In this document: piece by piece, positions 34,469 through 42,885 of the stretch
How the letters are laid out: every line of letters starts with the position of its first letter
How positions within the stretch are numbered: the first letter of the stretch is position 1
Assembly: GCA_963704995.1 (NCBI GenBank)
Contig: CAVPIM010000002.1
Span: 5,091 to 69,090, forward strand
From: RYN-230 sp963704995
GTDB taxonomy: Bacteria; Actinomycetota; Actinomycetes; Streptosporangiales; Streptosporangiaceae
Direction of reading: 5' to 3'
Length of the DNA stretch: 64,000 nucleotides
Made by a program: the position numbers and the translations under genes
Notes under the pieces: model-generated
What the model was told of the DNA's origin: nothing
Databases searched by the model: none
Seen by the model: the letters and a program-made list of their open reading frames with translations, nothing else

Positions 34469-35553
34469 CAGAGCGTCACCACGCTGCGCAGCACCTCACC
34501 ACGCTCCATCTTCGCGAAGGCCTCCTCGACCGCGTCCAGCGCGATTGTTTCACTAACGAACTTTTCGAGCGGCAGCCTTCCCTGCAGGTAGAGGTCGATG
34601 AGGACCGGGAAGTCACGCTCGGGCAGGCAGTCGCCGTACCAGGACGACTTGAGGGCGCCGCCGCGGCCGAACACGTCCAGCTGCGGCAGCTCGATCCGCA
34701 TCTCCGGGGTCGGCACGCCGACCAGGACCACGGTCCCGGCCAGGTCCCGGGCGTAGAACGCCTGCTGGTAGGTCTCCGGGCGGCCGATCGCCTCGATCAC
34801 CACGTCCGCGCCGTTGCCCCCGGTCAGGGCCCGGATCCCCTCGACCGGGTCGGTCTCCCGTGAGTTGATCACGTGGGTCGCGCCGAACTGCCGGGCCCAC
34901 TCCAGCTTCCGCGGGTCGATGTCCACCGCGATGATCGTCCGCGCCCCGTTCAGCACCGCGCCGAGCACGGCCGCGTCACCCACCCCGCCACAGCCGATGA
35001 CGGCGACTGAGTCGCCCCGGACGACCGGGGCGGTGTTGATGGCGGCGCCCAGGCCCGCCATCACGCCGCAGCCGAGCAGGCCGGCCACCTCGGGCCGGGC
35101 GGCCGGGTTGACCTTCGTGCACTGGCCCGCGGCGACCAGCGTCTTCTCCGCGAACGCGCCGATGCCCAGCGCGGGGGACAGGACCGTGCCGTCCGGGAGA
35201 GTCATCTTCTGCCTGGCGTTGTGCGTGCTGAAGCAGTACCAGGGGCGGCCCCGCTTGCAGGCGCGGCACTCGCCGCAGACCGCGCGCCAGTTCAGGATGA
35301 CGAAGTCGCCGGGCGCGATCGCGCTGACCCCGTCGCCCACCGCCTCGACCACGCCGGCGGCCTCGTGCCCGAGCAGGTAGGGATAGTCGTCCCCGATGCC
35401 GCCTTCCCGGTAGTGCAGGTCGGTATGGCAGACGCCGCACGCCTGCACCCGGACCAGGGCCTCCCCGGGCCCGGGATCGGGCACCAGGATCGTGGTGACT
35501 TCGACTTTGGCGCCCTTAGCTGGGGCGACGACGCCCCGCACTTCGTGTGTCAT
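34468..35553 (-). CDS. mscR: S-(hydroxymethyl)mycothiol dehydrogenase
   Basis: 361 aa zinc alcohol dehydrogenase that oxidises the formaldehyde-mycothiol adduct, part of actinobacterial formaldehyde detoxification. Catalytic zinc: CGVCHTDLHYREGG and GHEAAGVVEAVGDGV. Structural zinc cysteines: CGECRACKRGRPWYCF. NAD site: VIGCGGVGDAAVLGA. The segment NARQKMTLPDG is typical of the mycothiol-specific subgroup. Cotranscribed with the MBL hydrolase, and its presence shows that the organism makes mycothiol. Confidence 0.92.
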   Translation of the reverse strand: MTHEVRGVVAPAKGAKVEVTTILVPDPGPGEALVRVQACGVCHTDLHYREGGIGDDYPYLLGHEAAGVVEAVGDGVSAIAPGDFVILNWRAVCGECRACKRGRPWYCFSTHNARQKMTLPDGTVLSPALGIGAFAEKTLVAAGQCTKVNPAARPEVAGLLGCGVMAGLGAAINTAPVVRGDSVAVIGCGGVGDAAVLGAVLNGARTIIAVDIDPRKLEWARQFGATHVINSRETDPVEGIRALTGGNGADVVIEAIGRPETYQQAFYARDLAGTVVLVGVPTPEMRIELPQLDVFGRGGALKSSWYGDCLPERDFPVLIDLYLQGRLPLEKFVSETIALDAVEEAFAKMERGEVLRSVVTL

Positions 35554-35723
35554 CCGACCATCGTGCCGAACGCCGGTGCCCAGCGGAAGGCCGGGGCCGG
35601 CTCACCGCGGCTTGCGACATCCGTCAGCCGACCGATGTCTTGGGCTCCCCGGCCGGCCATCGTGGTCTGGAGAACGGCGTTACATGCCGGCACCTGACCC
35701 GACCAGGCTCGGCAAGGAAACAG

Positions 35724-36134
35724 ATGAACAGGTTGGCGCCCGTCCGCGTGACGGCAACGCGCCCGTATCGCATCTCCCTTCCCGCAGGTCCCCAAGCAGC
35801 GGCCGAAGCCCGCCGCCACGTCTGGGCGATCATCCACGCATGGGATATCCCCATCGACGCCTACGGCGCAGCTCTGCTCGCCAGCGAACTGGTCACCGAC
35901 GCCATGAGGCAGGACACAGATGGGCACGAGGCGGTTCAGTTGATGATCAGCTGGGTTGATGGGCAGTTGCGGGTGGAAGTACACGAGGGATCGCAGTCCG
36001 ATCCGGCGCCAGTGCCGGTGGACCCGCGGCCCGACGCAGACGCCCGGCGCGGCCTCATGCTGGTCCGCACCGCCCGGCGGCGCTACTTGCGCTTCCGGTA
36101 CTGGCCCGAGCAGGCCCGGCAAGGAAACAGATGA
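35724..36134 (+). CDS. RsbW-like ATP-binding protein, degenerate paralogue
   Basis: 136 aa from the ATG at 35724. It aligns with the next gene from the first residues (RPYRISLPAGPQAAAEARRHV against RPYRISLLAGPAAAAQARRHV). The HATPase_c_2 fold is kept, but ATP-site residues have changed: the N box reads SELVTDAMRQ instead of E-x-V-T-N-A-x-x-H, and the end (LVRTARRRYLRFRYWPEQ) lacks the G-K-x-V-W-F strand. Probably a non-catalytic binding partner or a decaying duplicate. Its stop overlaps the next start by four bases. Confidence 0.75.
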   Translation: MNRLAPVRVTATRPYRISLPAGPQAAAEARRHVWAIIHAWDIPIDAYGAALLASELVTDAMRQDTDGHEAVQLMISWVDGQLRVEVHEGSQSDPAPVPVDPRPDADARRGLMLVRTARRRYLRFRYWPEQARQGNR

Positions 36135-36541
36135 CAATGATGGCGCCAGTCCGCGCGATAGTGGAGCGCCCGTACCGAATCTCACTGCTCGCCGGCCCGG
36201 CCGCCGCGGCGCAGGCCCGCCGTCACGTCGGCGCGATCATCCGGGCCTGGGACGTCCCCGTGGACTCCTACACCGCGGCCCTGCTCACCAGCGAGGTGGT
36301 CACCAACGCCATCCTGCACGCCGCGGATGAGCACGAGTGCCTCGAGCTGGTGATCAGCTGGACCGCCGGCCTCCTGCGGGTGGAAGTGCACGACGGGTCG
36401 CGGTCAGCCCCGGCCCGGGTGCACCCGCTGCCTTATGCCGAGGCCGGGCGCGGCCTCATGCTGCTGGACAGCCTGTCCACCGACTGGGGTCACCGCGAGA
36501 CGGCCCGCGGCAAGGCGGTCTGGTTCACGCTCGCGCCCTAA
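36131..36541 (+). CDS. RsbW-like serine/threonine kinase/ATP-binding protein
   Basis: 136 aa HATPase_c_2 protein of the anti-sigma/RsbW type that is very numerous in filamentous actinomycetes. N box: SEVVTNAILHAADEH. G1: VEVHDGSRSAP. G2: AEAGRGLMLLDSLSTDWGHR, with GKAVWFTL at the end. The same 17 bases, GGCAAGGAAACAGATGA, surround the ribosome binding site and start of both tandem copies, showing a duplication. No sigma factor or STAS antagonist is adjacent. Confidence 0.85.
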   Translation: MTMMAPVRAIVERPYRISLLAGPAAAAQARRHVGAIIRAWDVPVDSYTAALLTSEVVTNAILHAADEHECLELVISWTAGLLRVEVHDGSRSAPARVHPLPYAEAGRGLMLLDSLSTDWGHRETARGKAVWFTLAP

Positions 36542-36543
36542 AC

Positions 36544-36591
36544 CTCGTCCTGGATCCGGTCAACTCCCCCCCGAGCCGGATCCAGGACGAG
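36544..36591 (+). terminator. 16-bp perfect hairpin after the RsbW pair
   Basis: CTCGTCCTGGATCCGG (36544-36559) pairs exactly with CCGGATCCAGGACGAG (36576-36591). It begins three bases after the stop codon and is the obvious terminator for the pair; no T-run. Confidence 0.75.
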
Positions 36592-36719
36592 ACCGGGCTG
36601 AGCCCGGTCAGCCGGCCGCAATGCGGCCCGGTCGCGGTGAGGCCCCGGGGACCCGCAAGGAGGCTGAGCTGGCGGGCTCAGCCGCAGAAGCCGTCGCCGG
36701 CTGAGCCCAGGCGCGAGGC

Positions 36720-39587
36720 TCAGCTGGCGGCGGCGCGGCGGTCGGTGGCCTCGCGGGCGATGTCGATCCGGGACCGCACGTCGAGCTTGCCCAGGATGTG
36801 CGAGACGTGGGTCGCCACCGTGCGGTGGGACAGGAACAGCCGGGCGGCGATCTGCGGGTTGGTCATGCCCTGGGCGACCAGCGCGGCGATCTTGGCCTCG
36901 GCGGGCGTCAGGCTGTCCCAGCCACGGCGGGCCCGCCGGTGCTTGACCCGCGGGGCCCGGCGGATGCCGTGGGCCCGGAACCTGGCCTGGAGCCGGGCGA
37001 CATCCCGGGTCGCGCCGAGGGACGAGTAGACGTCAACCGCACGGCTGAAGGCGGCCCGCGCCGGATCCCGCGCGCCCTGGTCAACCAGAGTCCCGGCCGC
37101 GGCCTCCAGGGCCTTCGCGCCGAGCAGCGGACGCCGCGCGTCGCGATAGCATTCCGCGGCCCGCAGGAGGCCGTCCGCGTCGCGCTCAACGAAGCCCCGG
37201 CAGCACAGGGCGTTGGCTTGCCGATGCGGGATCGTTGACCCATCGGCCAGGGCGCTAGCCCGATCCGCCAGGCTCTGCGCCGTGGCGGTGTCGCCGAGTT
37301 TCGTGGCCAGGCGGACGCCGTCCACCAGCAGATCCTCAACCTCGTCGAGTTCCTCGGCGTTGTCGGCGAACCCGGTTAGCACGCCGAGCGCCTGGGTCAG
37401 CGCCCCTGCCTGCTCGAAGGCCTGGCTCCTGGCCAGGGCCAGGGTGCCAACCACCCGGTTGCCGATCCGCTCAGCATGGGGCGCGGCCGCGGCCAGATGT
37501 CCCCGTGCGGCGTCGATCTCGCCGCGGTGAAGGCTGATCACGGCGGCGACGCCATGGTCGCAGCAGGCTACCTCGGGCTCTTTGGGGACTTCCTCGAGGA
37601 CGCCCACCTCGGCCATGGCGTCGTCCCAGCGTCCCGTGTGGAACAGCAACTGGCCGAGACAGCTCTGGGCCTGGGCGCGCCGGACCGTGATGCCAACGCG
37701 GTCGGCGAGCTGCTGGGCCTCGCGGGCCGCCGTAAAGGCCCGGTCATACTGGTCGAGGTCACCAAGCGTGACAGCCTTGTTGACCTGGAGGAGCAGGCGC
37801 AGGTCGGTCAGGGCCGGGTCTCCCTCGGTGACCGTCAGCGCTTGGTCGAACAGCGGCAGCGCATCGGCCATCCGGCCCTGCATCATGGCCACGATGATGA
37901 GCACCTGCAGGGCCCAGCCGACCGCCCAGTCGTCACCGGCGGTAGTCGCCTCGGCCAGGGCCTCGGCCGCCACCTTGCCCGCCATCTCCACCTGGCCGAG
38001 GTGACGGTGCGTCCGGGCCGTCGCCACCAGCAGCCGGGCCCGGTTCCGTCCAGAGATCCCGGGGTGGGACAGGGCCTGATTCAGCGCGGCGAGGGATTCG
38101 GTGAACCGGCCGGGCAGCGTGCGGCACTGTGCCAGTGTCCAGTGCAGGTCCACGAGCAGGTCAGGGTCATCGGTGGCGGCGAGCGCACGGCTGGCGACCC
38201 GCTCGGCCTCGGTCACGTCCCCGACCCGGTACAAGGCCTCGGCCAGCAGGCACGCCAGGTCGTCGTGCTGCGGCGTGCCGGCGGGTGCACTCGCCACCGC
38301 CCCGCGCAGGAGTTCCGCGGCAGCCCGGGGAGCCTGGCCGATGAGCAGCGGAGCGGTATCGGCCAACCAGCGCAAGACCCATTTATCCATCGGTTCCGCG
38401 ATGTCGGCTGGCCTCCGGGTTACCTGAAGCAGCTGGCGTGCCACCCTCGCGGCTGGCGCGCCGGCGTCAGCGAGGGCCCGCGCCGCCTCACTGTGCCAGG
38501 CGGTGCGGACCGGAGCCGGGATCTGCTCGTACAGCGCCGCCCGAATCAGGGGATGACGGAACCCCAGGCCACTGCCCGACTCGGTCAGCACACCGGCGGC
38601 CCGGGCCTCGTTTACGGCCGGGACGAGGTCGGCGACCCCCCGGTGGAGCACCGTGGCCAGATCCGGCACGGCAAAGTCCACGCCCAGCAGCGCGGCCCCG
38701 CGCAGCACCTCGCGCACCCAGCGCGGGACGAACCGCAGCCGGTCCGCGATCGCTGCTGACAGAGAGCCGGGCGCACGGTCGCTGGTTATCTCCGCAGTCC
38801 CGGCGCAGACGGTCAGGCTGGAGCTGCGGGCCAGCGCGTCCACCAGTTCGGTGAGGTAGAGCGGATTGCCTGCGGCGCCGTCGGCGAGCTTCAGGAGTTC
38901 CTCGTCCGGCTTGCCGCCAGCCAGGGTCTCGACCAGTTCGGTCACGGCCTCGCCGGGCAGACCGCCTAGCTCAAAGTGCTCAGTGAGATCGGCGGTATGC
39001 CGGAGGGCCAGCAGATCCTCCCGCTGCGGAACCGGGCGCATCATGCCCACCAAGAGCAGTGGCAGGTGCCGGGCGGACCGGGAAAGCCGCTCCCACAGGG
39101 TCACGCTGGCCTGGTCGGCCCACTGGAGATCATCGACGACCAGGACGGTCGGCAGGTCGGCGCACAGCTCGTTCACCAGCGCGAGCAGCTGCTCGGCCAG
39201 CGCGGTGGGCACGTCCTCGCCGTGGCCGGTCGCAACTTCACCACGCAGCAGCGCAACGATCGCTTCCTGACGAGGGTTGCCTGAAGGCTCGCGGACCCGC
39301 AGCCCGTCCAGGATGGGCAGCAGCGGCAGTGCCTGGCCCAGCTCGTCGCCAGCACCCCAGAACACCTGGCAGCCACGCTCCGCCGCGGCCGTGCAAGCCG
39401 CCTGGACGAGCGTGGACTTACCGATGCCCGGTTCGCCTTCAATCAGGACGGCTTTGCCGTGCCCCGCGGTTGCGTCAGCCGCGCAGCTGATTAGCCGGGC
39501 GAGTTCGTGGTCCCGGCCGACCAAATGATCAGCTAAGCCTTGATCGGGCACGAGGTGGATCGTACCTCTCGAATATGGGCGGAACAA
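36720..39587 (-). CDS. LAL-type transcriptional regulator (AAA ATPase, TPR-like region, LuxR HTH)
   Basis: 955 aa. N-terminal AAA/STAND ATPase with Walker A GEPGIGKSTLVQAACTAA and Walker B TVLVVDDLQWADQASV; a long helical TPR-like middle; a C-terminal LuxR helix-turn-helix DSLTPAEAKIAALVAQGMTN with QIAARLFLSHRTVATHVSHI. Large LuxR regulators of this sort switch on metabolite or catabolic genes after ligand binding. It is divergent from a tiny secreted-peptide gene across 400 AT-rich bases, which makes that gene a candidate target. Confidence 0.9.
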   Translation of the reverse strand: MFRPYSRGTIHLVPDQGLADHLVGRDHELARLISCAADATAGHGKAVLIEGEPGIGKSTLVQAACTAAAERGCQVFWGAGDELGQALPLLPILDGLRVREPSGNPRQEAIVALLRGEVATGHGEDVPTALAEQLLALVNELCADLPTVLVVDDLQWADQASVTLWERLSRSARHLPLLLVGMMRPVPQREDLLALRHTADLTEHFELGGLPGEAVTELVETLAGGKPDEELLKLADGAAGNPLYLTELVDALARSSSLTVCAGTAEITSDRAPGSLSAAIADRLRFVPRWVREVLRGAALLGVDFAVPDLATVLHRGVADLVPAVNEARAAGVLTESGSGLGFRHPLIRAALYEQIPAPVRTAWHSEAARALADAGAPAARVARQLLQVTRRPADIAEPMDKWVLRWLADTAPLLIGQAPRAAAELLRGAVASAPAGTPQHDDLACLLAEALYRVGDVTEAERVASRALAATDDPDLLVDLHWTLAQCRTLPGRFTESLAALNQALSHPGISGRNRARLLVATARTHRHLGQVEMAGKVAAEALAEATTAGDDWAVGWALQVLIIVAMMQGRMADALPLFDQALTVTEGDPALTDLRLLLQVNKAVTLGDLDQYDRAFTAAREAQQLADRVGITVRRAQAQSCLGQLLFHTGRWDDAMAEVGVLEEVPKEPEVACCDHGVAAVISLHRGEIDAARGHLAAAAPHAERIGNRVVGTLALARSQAFEQAGALTQALGVLTGFADNAEELDEVEDLLVDGVRLATKLGDTATAQSLADRASALADGSTIPHRQANALCCRGFVERDADGLLRAAECYRDARRPLLGAKALEAAAGTLVDQGARDPARAAFSRAVDVYSSLGATRDVARLQARFRAHGIRRAPRVKHRRARRGWDSLTPAEAKIAALVAQGMTNPQIAARLFLSHRTVATHVSHILGKLDVRSRIDIAREATDRRAAAS

Positions 39588-39987
39588 GCGCTTTCGCCCT
39601 GGTAAACGACAGTACAGCGTGATCTTTGGCGCCCAGGTAAAGGATCACGCGCATGACGCAGTGGATCTCAGATTTCACGTAACGTTAGCAAGATGCAATT
39701 TGCACTGCCACTTGCATCGTCTCTTGCCGTGCAATTCTACTACTCTAGTTAGTTGTTTCTAGCCTGAAAGTCAGGTTGTATTAATCTGCCTGCGGGAATA
39801 ATCACTGATTTAAGGCTCAAGAACACATTTCAGTGATTTTCTAAAACCTTTCTTAAATTTCGTTATTCCGGTAGACAGCCAGGTCAGACGGCAGTACCGT
39901 GGGTCTTGCCGGAACGCATGCGCCGGGTTATCCACAGGACCGCCCATTACGGGTAACCACCCTTGGGCATTATCTTATGGAGGCGCC
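39588..39987. promoter_or_regulatory. 400-base AT-rich intergenic region between LAL regulator and secreted peptide gene
   Basis: Much lower in GC than anything nearby. It holds TGCAATTTGCA (39694-39704), TTGCA at 39712 and TGCAA at 39730, a 9-bp inverted repeat AATCACTGA/TCAGTGATT (39800-39808, 39830-39838), and one good DnaA-box-like TTATCCACA at about 39929. The repeated TGCAA/TTGCA half-sites are candidate operators. Confidence 0.5.
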
Positions 39988-40191
39988 ATGCGTATCGCGC
40001 GGGCACTAACCATAAAAGCCACCTTACCGCTCTTCGTAGCCGGTGCCACGCTCCTTTCCGGGGCCGCAGTAGTAGTTCCATCTGCTGTCGCCGGAGTTAG
40101 TTCTGTGCCTGCCGCGTCTGCTGTGGCTCCAGGGGCTCATATGAACCTGGCCATGTCGTACGGCGGCTCGCCCAAGATGTCGTATGGCTGA
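39988..40191 (+). CDS. small secreted peptide precursor with TTA codon
   Basis: 67 aa, ATG preceded by TATGGAGGCGCC, a strong ribosome binding site. The N terminus is a Sec signal peptide (MRIARALTIKATLPLFVAGA then TLLSGAAVVVPSAVA), with a possible cut after SAVA near residue 35. The mature peptide of about 32 residues ends MNLAMSYGGSPKMSYG, in which MSYG occurs twice. Codon 13 is TTA (40024-40026), the rarest codon in such genomes and, in Streptomyces, dependent on the bldA tRNA. Not recognised. A strong hairpin follows. It may be a surface or signalling peptide. Confidence 0.65.
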   Translation: MRIARALTIKATLPLFVAGATLLSGAAVVVPSAVAGVSSVPAASAVAPGAHMNLAMSYGGSPKMSYG

Positions 40192-40266
40192 CGCCCGCGG
40201 GGCCTGGTCAGAACTCAGGTCGAGTAATTACTAACCTACTATTTCCCTTCGCGCCGGGAATGCATG

Positions 40267-40300
40267 TTCGCCCCTCGCAGTGCTCACTGCGGGGGGTGAA
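40267..40300 (+). terminator. hairpin downstream of the secreted peptide gene
   Basis: TTCGCCCCTCGCAGTG pairs with CACTGCGGGGGGTGAA, two G-T pairs included. It lies between the convergent peptide and amidohydrolase genes and may serve both. Confidence 0.7.
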
Positions 40301-40308
40301 TGCTTGGG

Positions 40309-41484
40309 TTAGATCAGGATCTGGCCGCGCAGGATGACCCGGCGGGGATGATGTAGCACGTCCGGGTGGGCCACCGGGTCTTCGTCGAAAATGACTAGGT
40401 CAGCGGGGGCGCCGTCGGTGAGCCCGGGCAGGCCGAGCCAGGTCCGGGCGGTCCAGCTGGCCGCGCCCACGGCGGCCGCGCGGGGCAGGCCCGCGCTGAT
40501 CAGCCGCTCCACTTCCTCGGCGACCGTCCCGCACGGGTGGGTGTCGGTGCCGGCCAGCACCGTGACCCCCGCCTCGTACGCGGCCCGGGCGGTGGGCGGC
40601 ATTGAAGCCCAGCCCGCCAGGTAAGCGTCCCGGCGGGGCCCGGGATCCCCGGCCCGGACCCCGAACGCGGCCGCGGCGAAGGCGTTCAGGGTGGGCACCA
40701 GGGCGGTGCCCTGGGCGGCCATCTGGTCCAGCAGGCCCGGGTCGAGGTGCATGCCGTGCTCCAGGCTGTCCACCCCGGCCGCGACCGCGTTGGCGCAGCC
40801 CGCTGCGGTCTGCGCGTGCACCGACACCCGGCCGCCGATCGCGTGGACCGCGCTGGTTACCTCGCGGAGAACCGCCAGCGGTACCGGCGGCTCGTCCCAG
40901 GCCCAGTCGCCGATGATCTTGCACCAGCCGGCCGCGGGGGGCGGGCCGGACCCGGGGGTGCCCGGTGGTGCGGCAGCGGCCGACGGTGCGCCGGCTGCCT
41001 GTGGGCCGGCTGCCTGTGCGCCCGCTGCCTGTCCGGTGGCCGCCTGGGCGGCGGCGGCCCGTGCGGCGGCGGCCTCCTGCACGGCGGCCCCGGCGAGTTC
41101 CGCCTCGGTGACGTGGCGTCCCCAGCCCGGGAAGAAACGGCCCGGGGTGGCGAGCCACGGGCCCGCCGAGCGCACCCGGGGCAGTCCGTCCGCGTCGTGC
41201 GCCCACCCCGGGATACGGGCGGCCGCGCCGGGGGCGCGGATCAGCAGCACGCCCGCGGCGGCGTGGTCCGCCAGGTGCCGGCGCAGCACCGCCTCGTCGA
41301 AGGGGTCGCCGGGCCGCTCGGCGCCCGGGTGAGTGTGCACATCAACCAGGCCGGGCACCAGCCAGCCGCCGTCGGCCACGGTCTCGGCGTCCGCGGCGGG
41401 GTCCTCGCGGAGCACGCCGCCGTCGATCCACACCGAGCGTTCCTCTCGCTCCGGCAGGACGGTTCCGCGCACATGCAGCACCAT
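40309..41484 (-). CDS. amidohydrolase family protein
   Basis: 391 aa metal-dependent hydrolase of the imidazolonepropionase/prolidase-like branch. Metal ligands: LVDVHTHPGAERPG (HxH), VSVHAQTAAG, SLEHGMHLDPGLL and VLAGTDTHPCG. The end (DGAPADLVIFDEDP) is the usual return strand. A low-complexity Ala/Gln/Gly insertion of about 40 residues sits near 145-185. Substrate unknown. It is divergent from a GntR regulator and may be controlled by it. Confidence 0.85.
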   Translation of the reverse strand: MVLHVRGTVLPEREERSVWIDGGVLREDPAADAETVADGGWLVPGLVDVHTHPGAERPGDPFDEAVLRRHLADHAAAGVLLIRAPGAAARIPGWAHDADGLPRVRSAGPWLATPGRFFPGWGRHVTEAELAGAAVQEAAAARAAAAQAATGQAAGAQAAGPQAAGAPSAAAAPPGTPGSGPPPAAGWCKIIGDWAWDEPPVPLAVLREVTSAVHAIGGRVSVHAQTAAGCANAVAAGVDSLEHGMHLDPGLLDQMAAQGTALVPTLNAFAAAAFGVRAGDPGPRRDAYLAGWASMPPTARAAYEAGVTVLAGTDTHPCGTVAEEVERLISAGLPRAAAVGAASWTARTWLGLPGLTDGAPADLVIFDEDPVAHPDVLHHPRRVILRGQILI

Positions 41485-41593
41485 GAGCCGTGTCTACCAG
41501 TTGGCCGGCCGAAGACCAGTTCCGGGTCCGGCCTGAGGGGACCGTCAGCGGACCCCAGGCCAGGCCCACAGGGCCGATCTCCAGGGACCCGGG

Positions 41594-41674
41594 CCGCTGG
41601 GTCACCTCCAGGGACCGGGCCCGCTGGGTCACCTCCAGGGCCCAGGCCCGCTGGGTCACCTCCAGGGACCAGGT
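41594..41674. repeat. 27-bp tandem repeat, three copies
   Basis: CCGCTGGGTCACCTCCAGGG starts at 41594, 41621 and 41648, and a degenerate copy precedes it. The flanks repeat CAGGGACC and CCAGGCC words. No coding frame is supported. Confidence 0.75.
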
Positions 41675-41744
41675 CCCTGGGGCCGGCCACCAGGGACCAC
41701 ACCCAGGCCAGGCCTGACCCGCGGGCCCGGGGGGGCCACACCGC

Positions 41745-41774
41745 ATTTTGGATACAGGCGCCGATATGCTAAAT
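41745..41774. promoter_or_regulatory. candidate GntR operator
   Basis: ATTTTGGATAC (41745-41755) and ATATGCTAAAT (41764-41774) form an imperfect inverted repeat, 8 of 11 positions matching, 17 bases before the regulator's start codon. Autoregulation is likely. Confidence 0.45.
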
Positions 41775-41791
41775 GCCATGGGGAGAGCATT

Positions 41792-42484
41792 GTGATCGCG
41801 GACGCCCAGCCGGCCGGGCCGCCCGTGTTCATCAGCCCGGTCACCCGGCCGGTGCCGTTGCGCCAGTCCGTGTACGAGGCCCTGGTCGAGCTGGTGGTCG
41901 GCGGCCGGCTCGGCCCCGGCGAGCACCTGGTCGAGACCGAGCTGGCCCGGCAGCTGGGAGTGAGCCGCCAGCCCGTCCGCGAGGCCCTGCACCGGCTGGA
42001 GGCGGAAGGCTGGGTGGACCTGCGGCCCAACCAGGGTGCCTTCGTCCATGTCCCCACCGATCACGAGGTCGATGAGCTGCTCGACGTCCGGGAACTGCTC
42101 GAGGTGCAGATGGCCCGGCTGGCCGCGCGCTCGGCGTCCCCGGCCGGCATCGCCCGGCTGCGGGCGATCTGGTACGACGGGCAGACGGCCGTGGGCTCCG
42201 GGGAGACAGAGCGGGTCGTGGCGGCCAACAACGAGTTCCACGCCACGCTCGCCCGGGTGGCCGGCAACGCGGTGCTGGCCGACCTGGCCCGCATCGTCAG
42301 CCGCCGGGTCCGCTGGTACTACCGGCAGGTCGCGCCGCTGCGCGGCCAGGAGTCGTGGGCCGAGCACCATCAGCTCATCGACGCCGTCGAGGCGAAAGAC
42401 GAGGAGCGGGCGGCGGAGATCGCCCGCAAGCACACCGAGGGCACCCGCTCGGCCTATCACCAGCCCGACGCGCGACACGGCTGA
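41792..42484 (+). CDS. GntR family transcriptional regulator, FadR subfamily
   Basis: 230 aa from the GTG at 41792. N-terminal winged helix-turn-helix (LRQSVYEALVELVVGGRL, RQLGVSRQPVREALHRLEAEG) and a C-terminal FCD ligand domain (VRELLEVQMARLAARSAS, EFHATLARVAGNAVLADL, WAEHHQLIDAVEAKDEERA) with the metal-binding His residues. FCD regulators sense carboxylic acids, which fits control of the neighbouring amidohydrolase or of the oxalate-type cluster just downstream. Confidence 0.9.
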   Translation: MIADAQPAGPPVFISPVTRPVPLRQSVYEALVELVVGGRLGPGEHLVETELARQLGVSRQPVREALHRLEAEGWVDLRPNQGAFVHVPTDHEVDELLDVRELLEVQMARLAARSASPAGIARLRAIWYDGQTAVGSGETERVVAANNEFHATLARVAGNAVLADLARIVSRRVRWYYRQVAPLRGQESWAEHHQLIDAVEAKDEERAAEIARKHTEGTRSAYHQPDARHG

Positions 42485-42865
42485 AGCCCGGCCTGCCGCT
42501 CATCACCGGGCACATCACCCTGGTCGGCGGGATGAACACCGTGATCCGGCGCAGTCCGGCCGCGCTGACGTCCTTCCGCGTGCTCGAGGTGGCCGCCGGC
42601 GCGACGTTGCGGGTCACCAACCTGTCCATCCGCAACGGGAAGACCGCTGGGCTGGGCGGCGGAATCCTGAACGCGGGTACCCTCTGGATCGGCAAAGTCA
42701 CTTTTACCGGGAACAGCGCGGGCAATGGCGGGTGCGCTATCGAACAGCGCGGGTGGCGTTTCGCACATCACCCAGAGCCAGTTCGCCGGTAACGTCTCGA
42801 CCGTCACCAGCAACACGCCCGGCAACTGCAACCCGCTCAACACCATCCAGGGCTGCACCAACTGA
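42485..42865 (+). pseudogene. relic of a right-handed beta-helix repeat protein
   Basis: Without a start, the frame reads GHITLVGGMNTVIRRSP, VLEVAAGATLRVTNLSIRNG, GGGILNAGTLWIGKVTFTGN, SAGNGG, which is the pattern of secreted parallel beta-helix proteins. At about 42730 the frame changes, and the next frame continues ALSNSAGGVSHITQSQFAGN to a TGA at 42863 with a Cys-containing end. The gene lacks its 5' part and carries a frameshift, so it is a decayed fragment directly behind the GntR stop. Confidence 0.7.
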
Positions 42866-42885
42866 CGGGCTGCCGCCGGCGGTGA

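Larger units (their letters stand above)
41485..41791. other. intergenic region with minisatellite and candidate GntR operator
   Basis: 307 bases between divergent amidohydrolase and GntR genes. It contains a 27-bp tandem repeat (41594-41674) and, next to the GntR start, an AT-rich imperfect palindrome (41745-41774). Confidence 0.6.

Noticed and set aside
41594..41674. CRISPR array
   Set aside because: The 27-bp units are directly adjacent without variable spacers, and no cas gene is present in the window.
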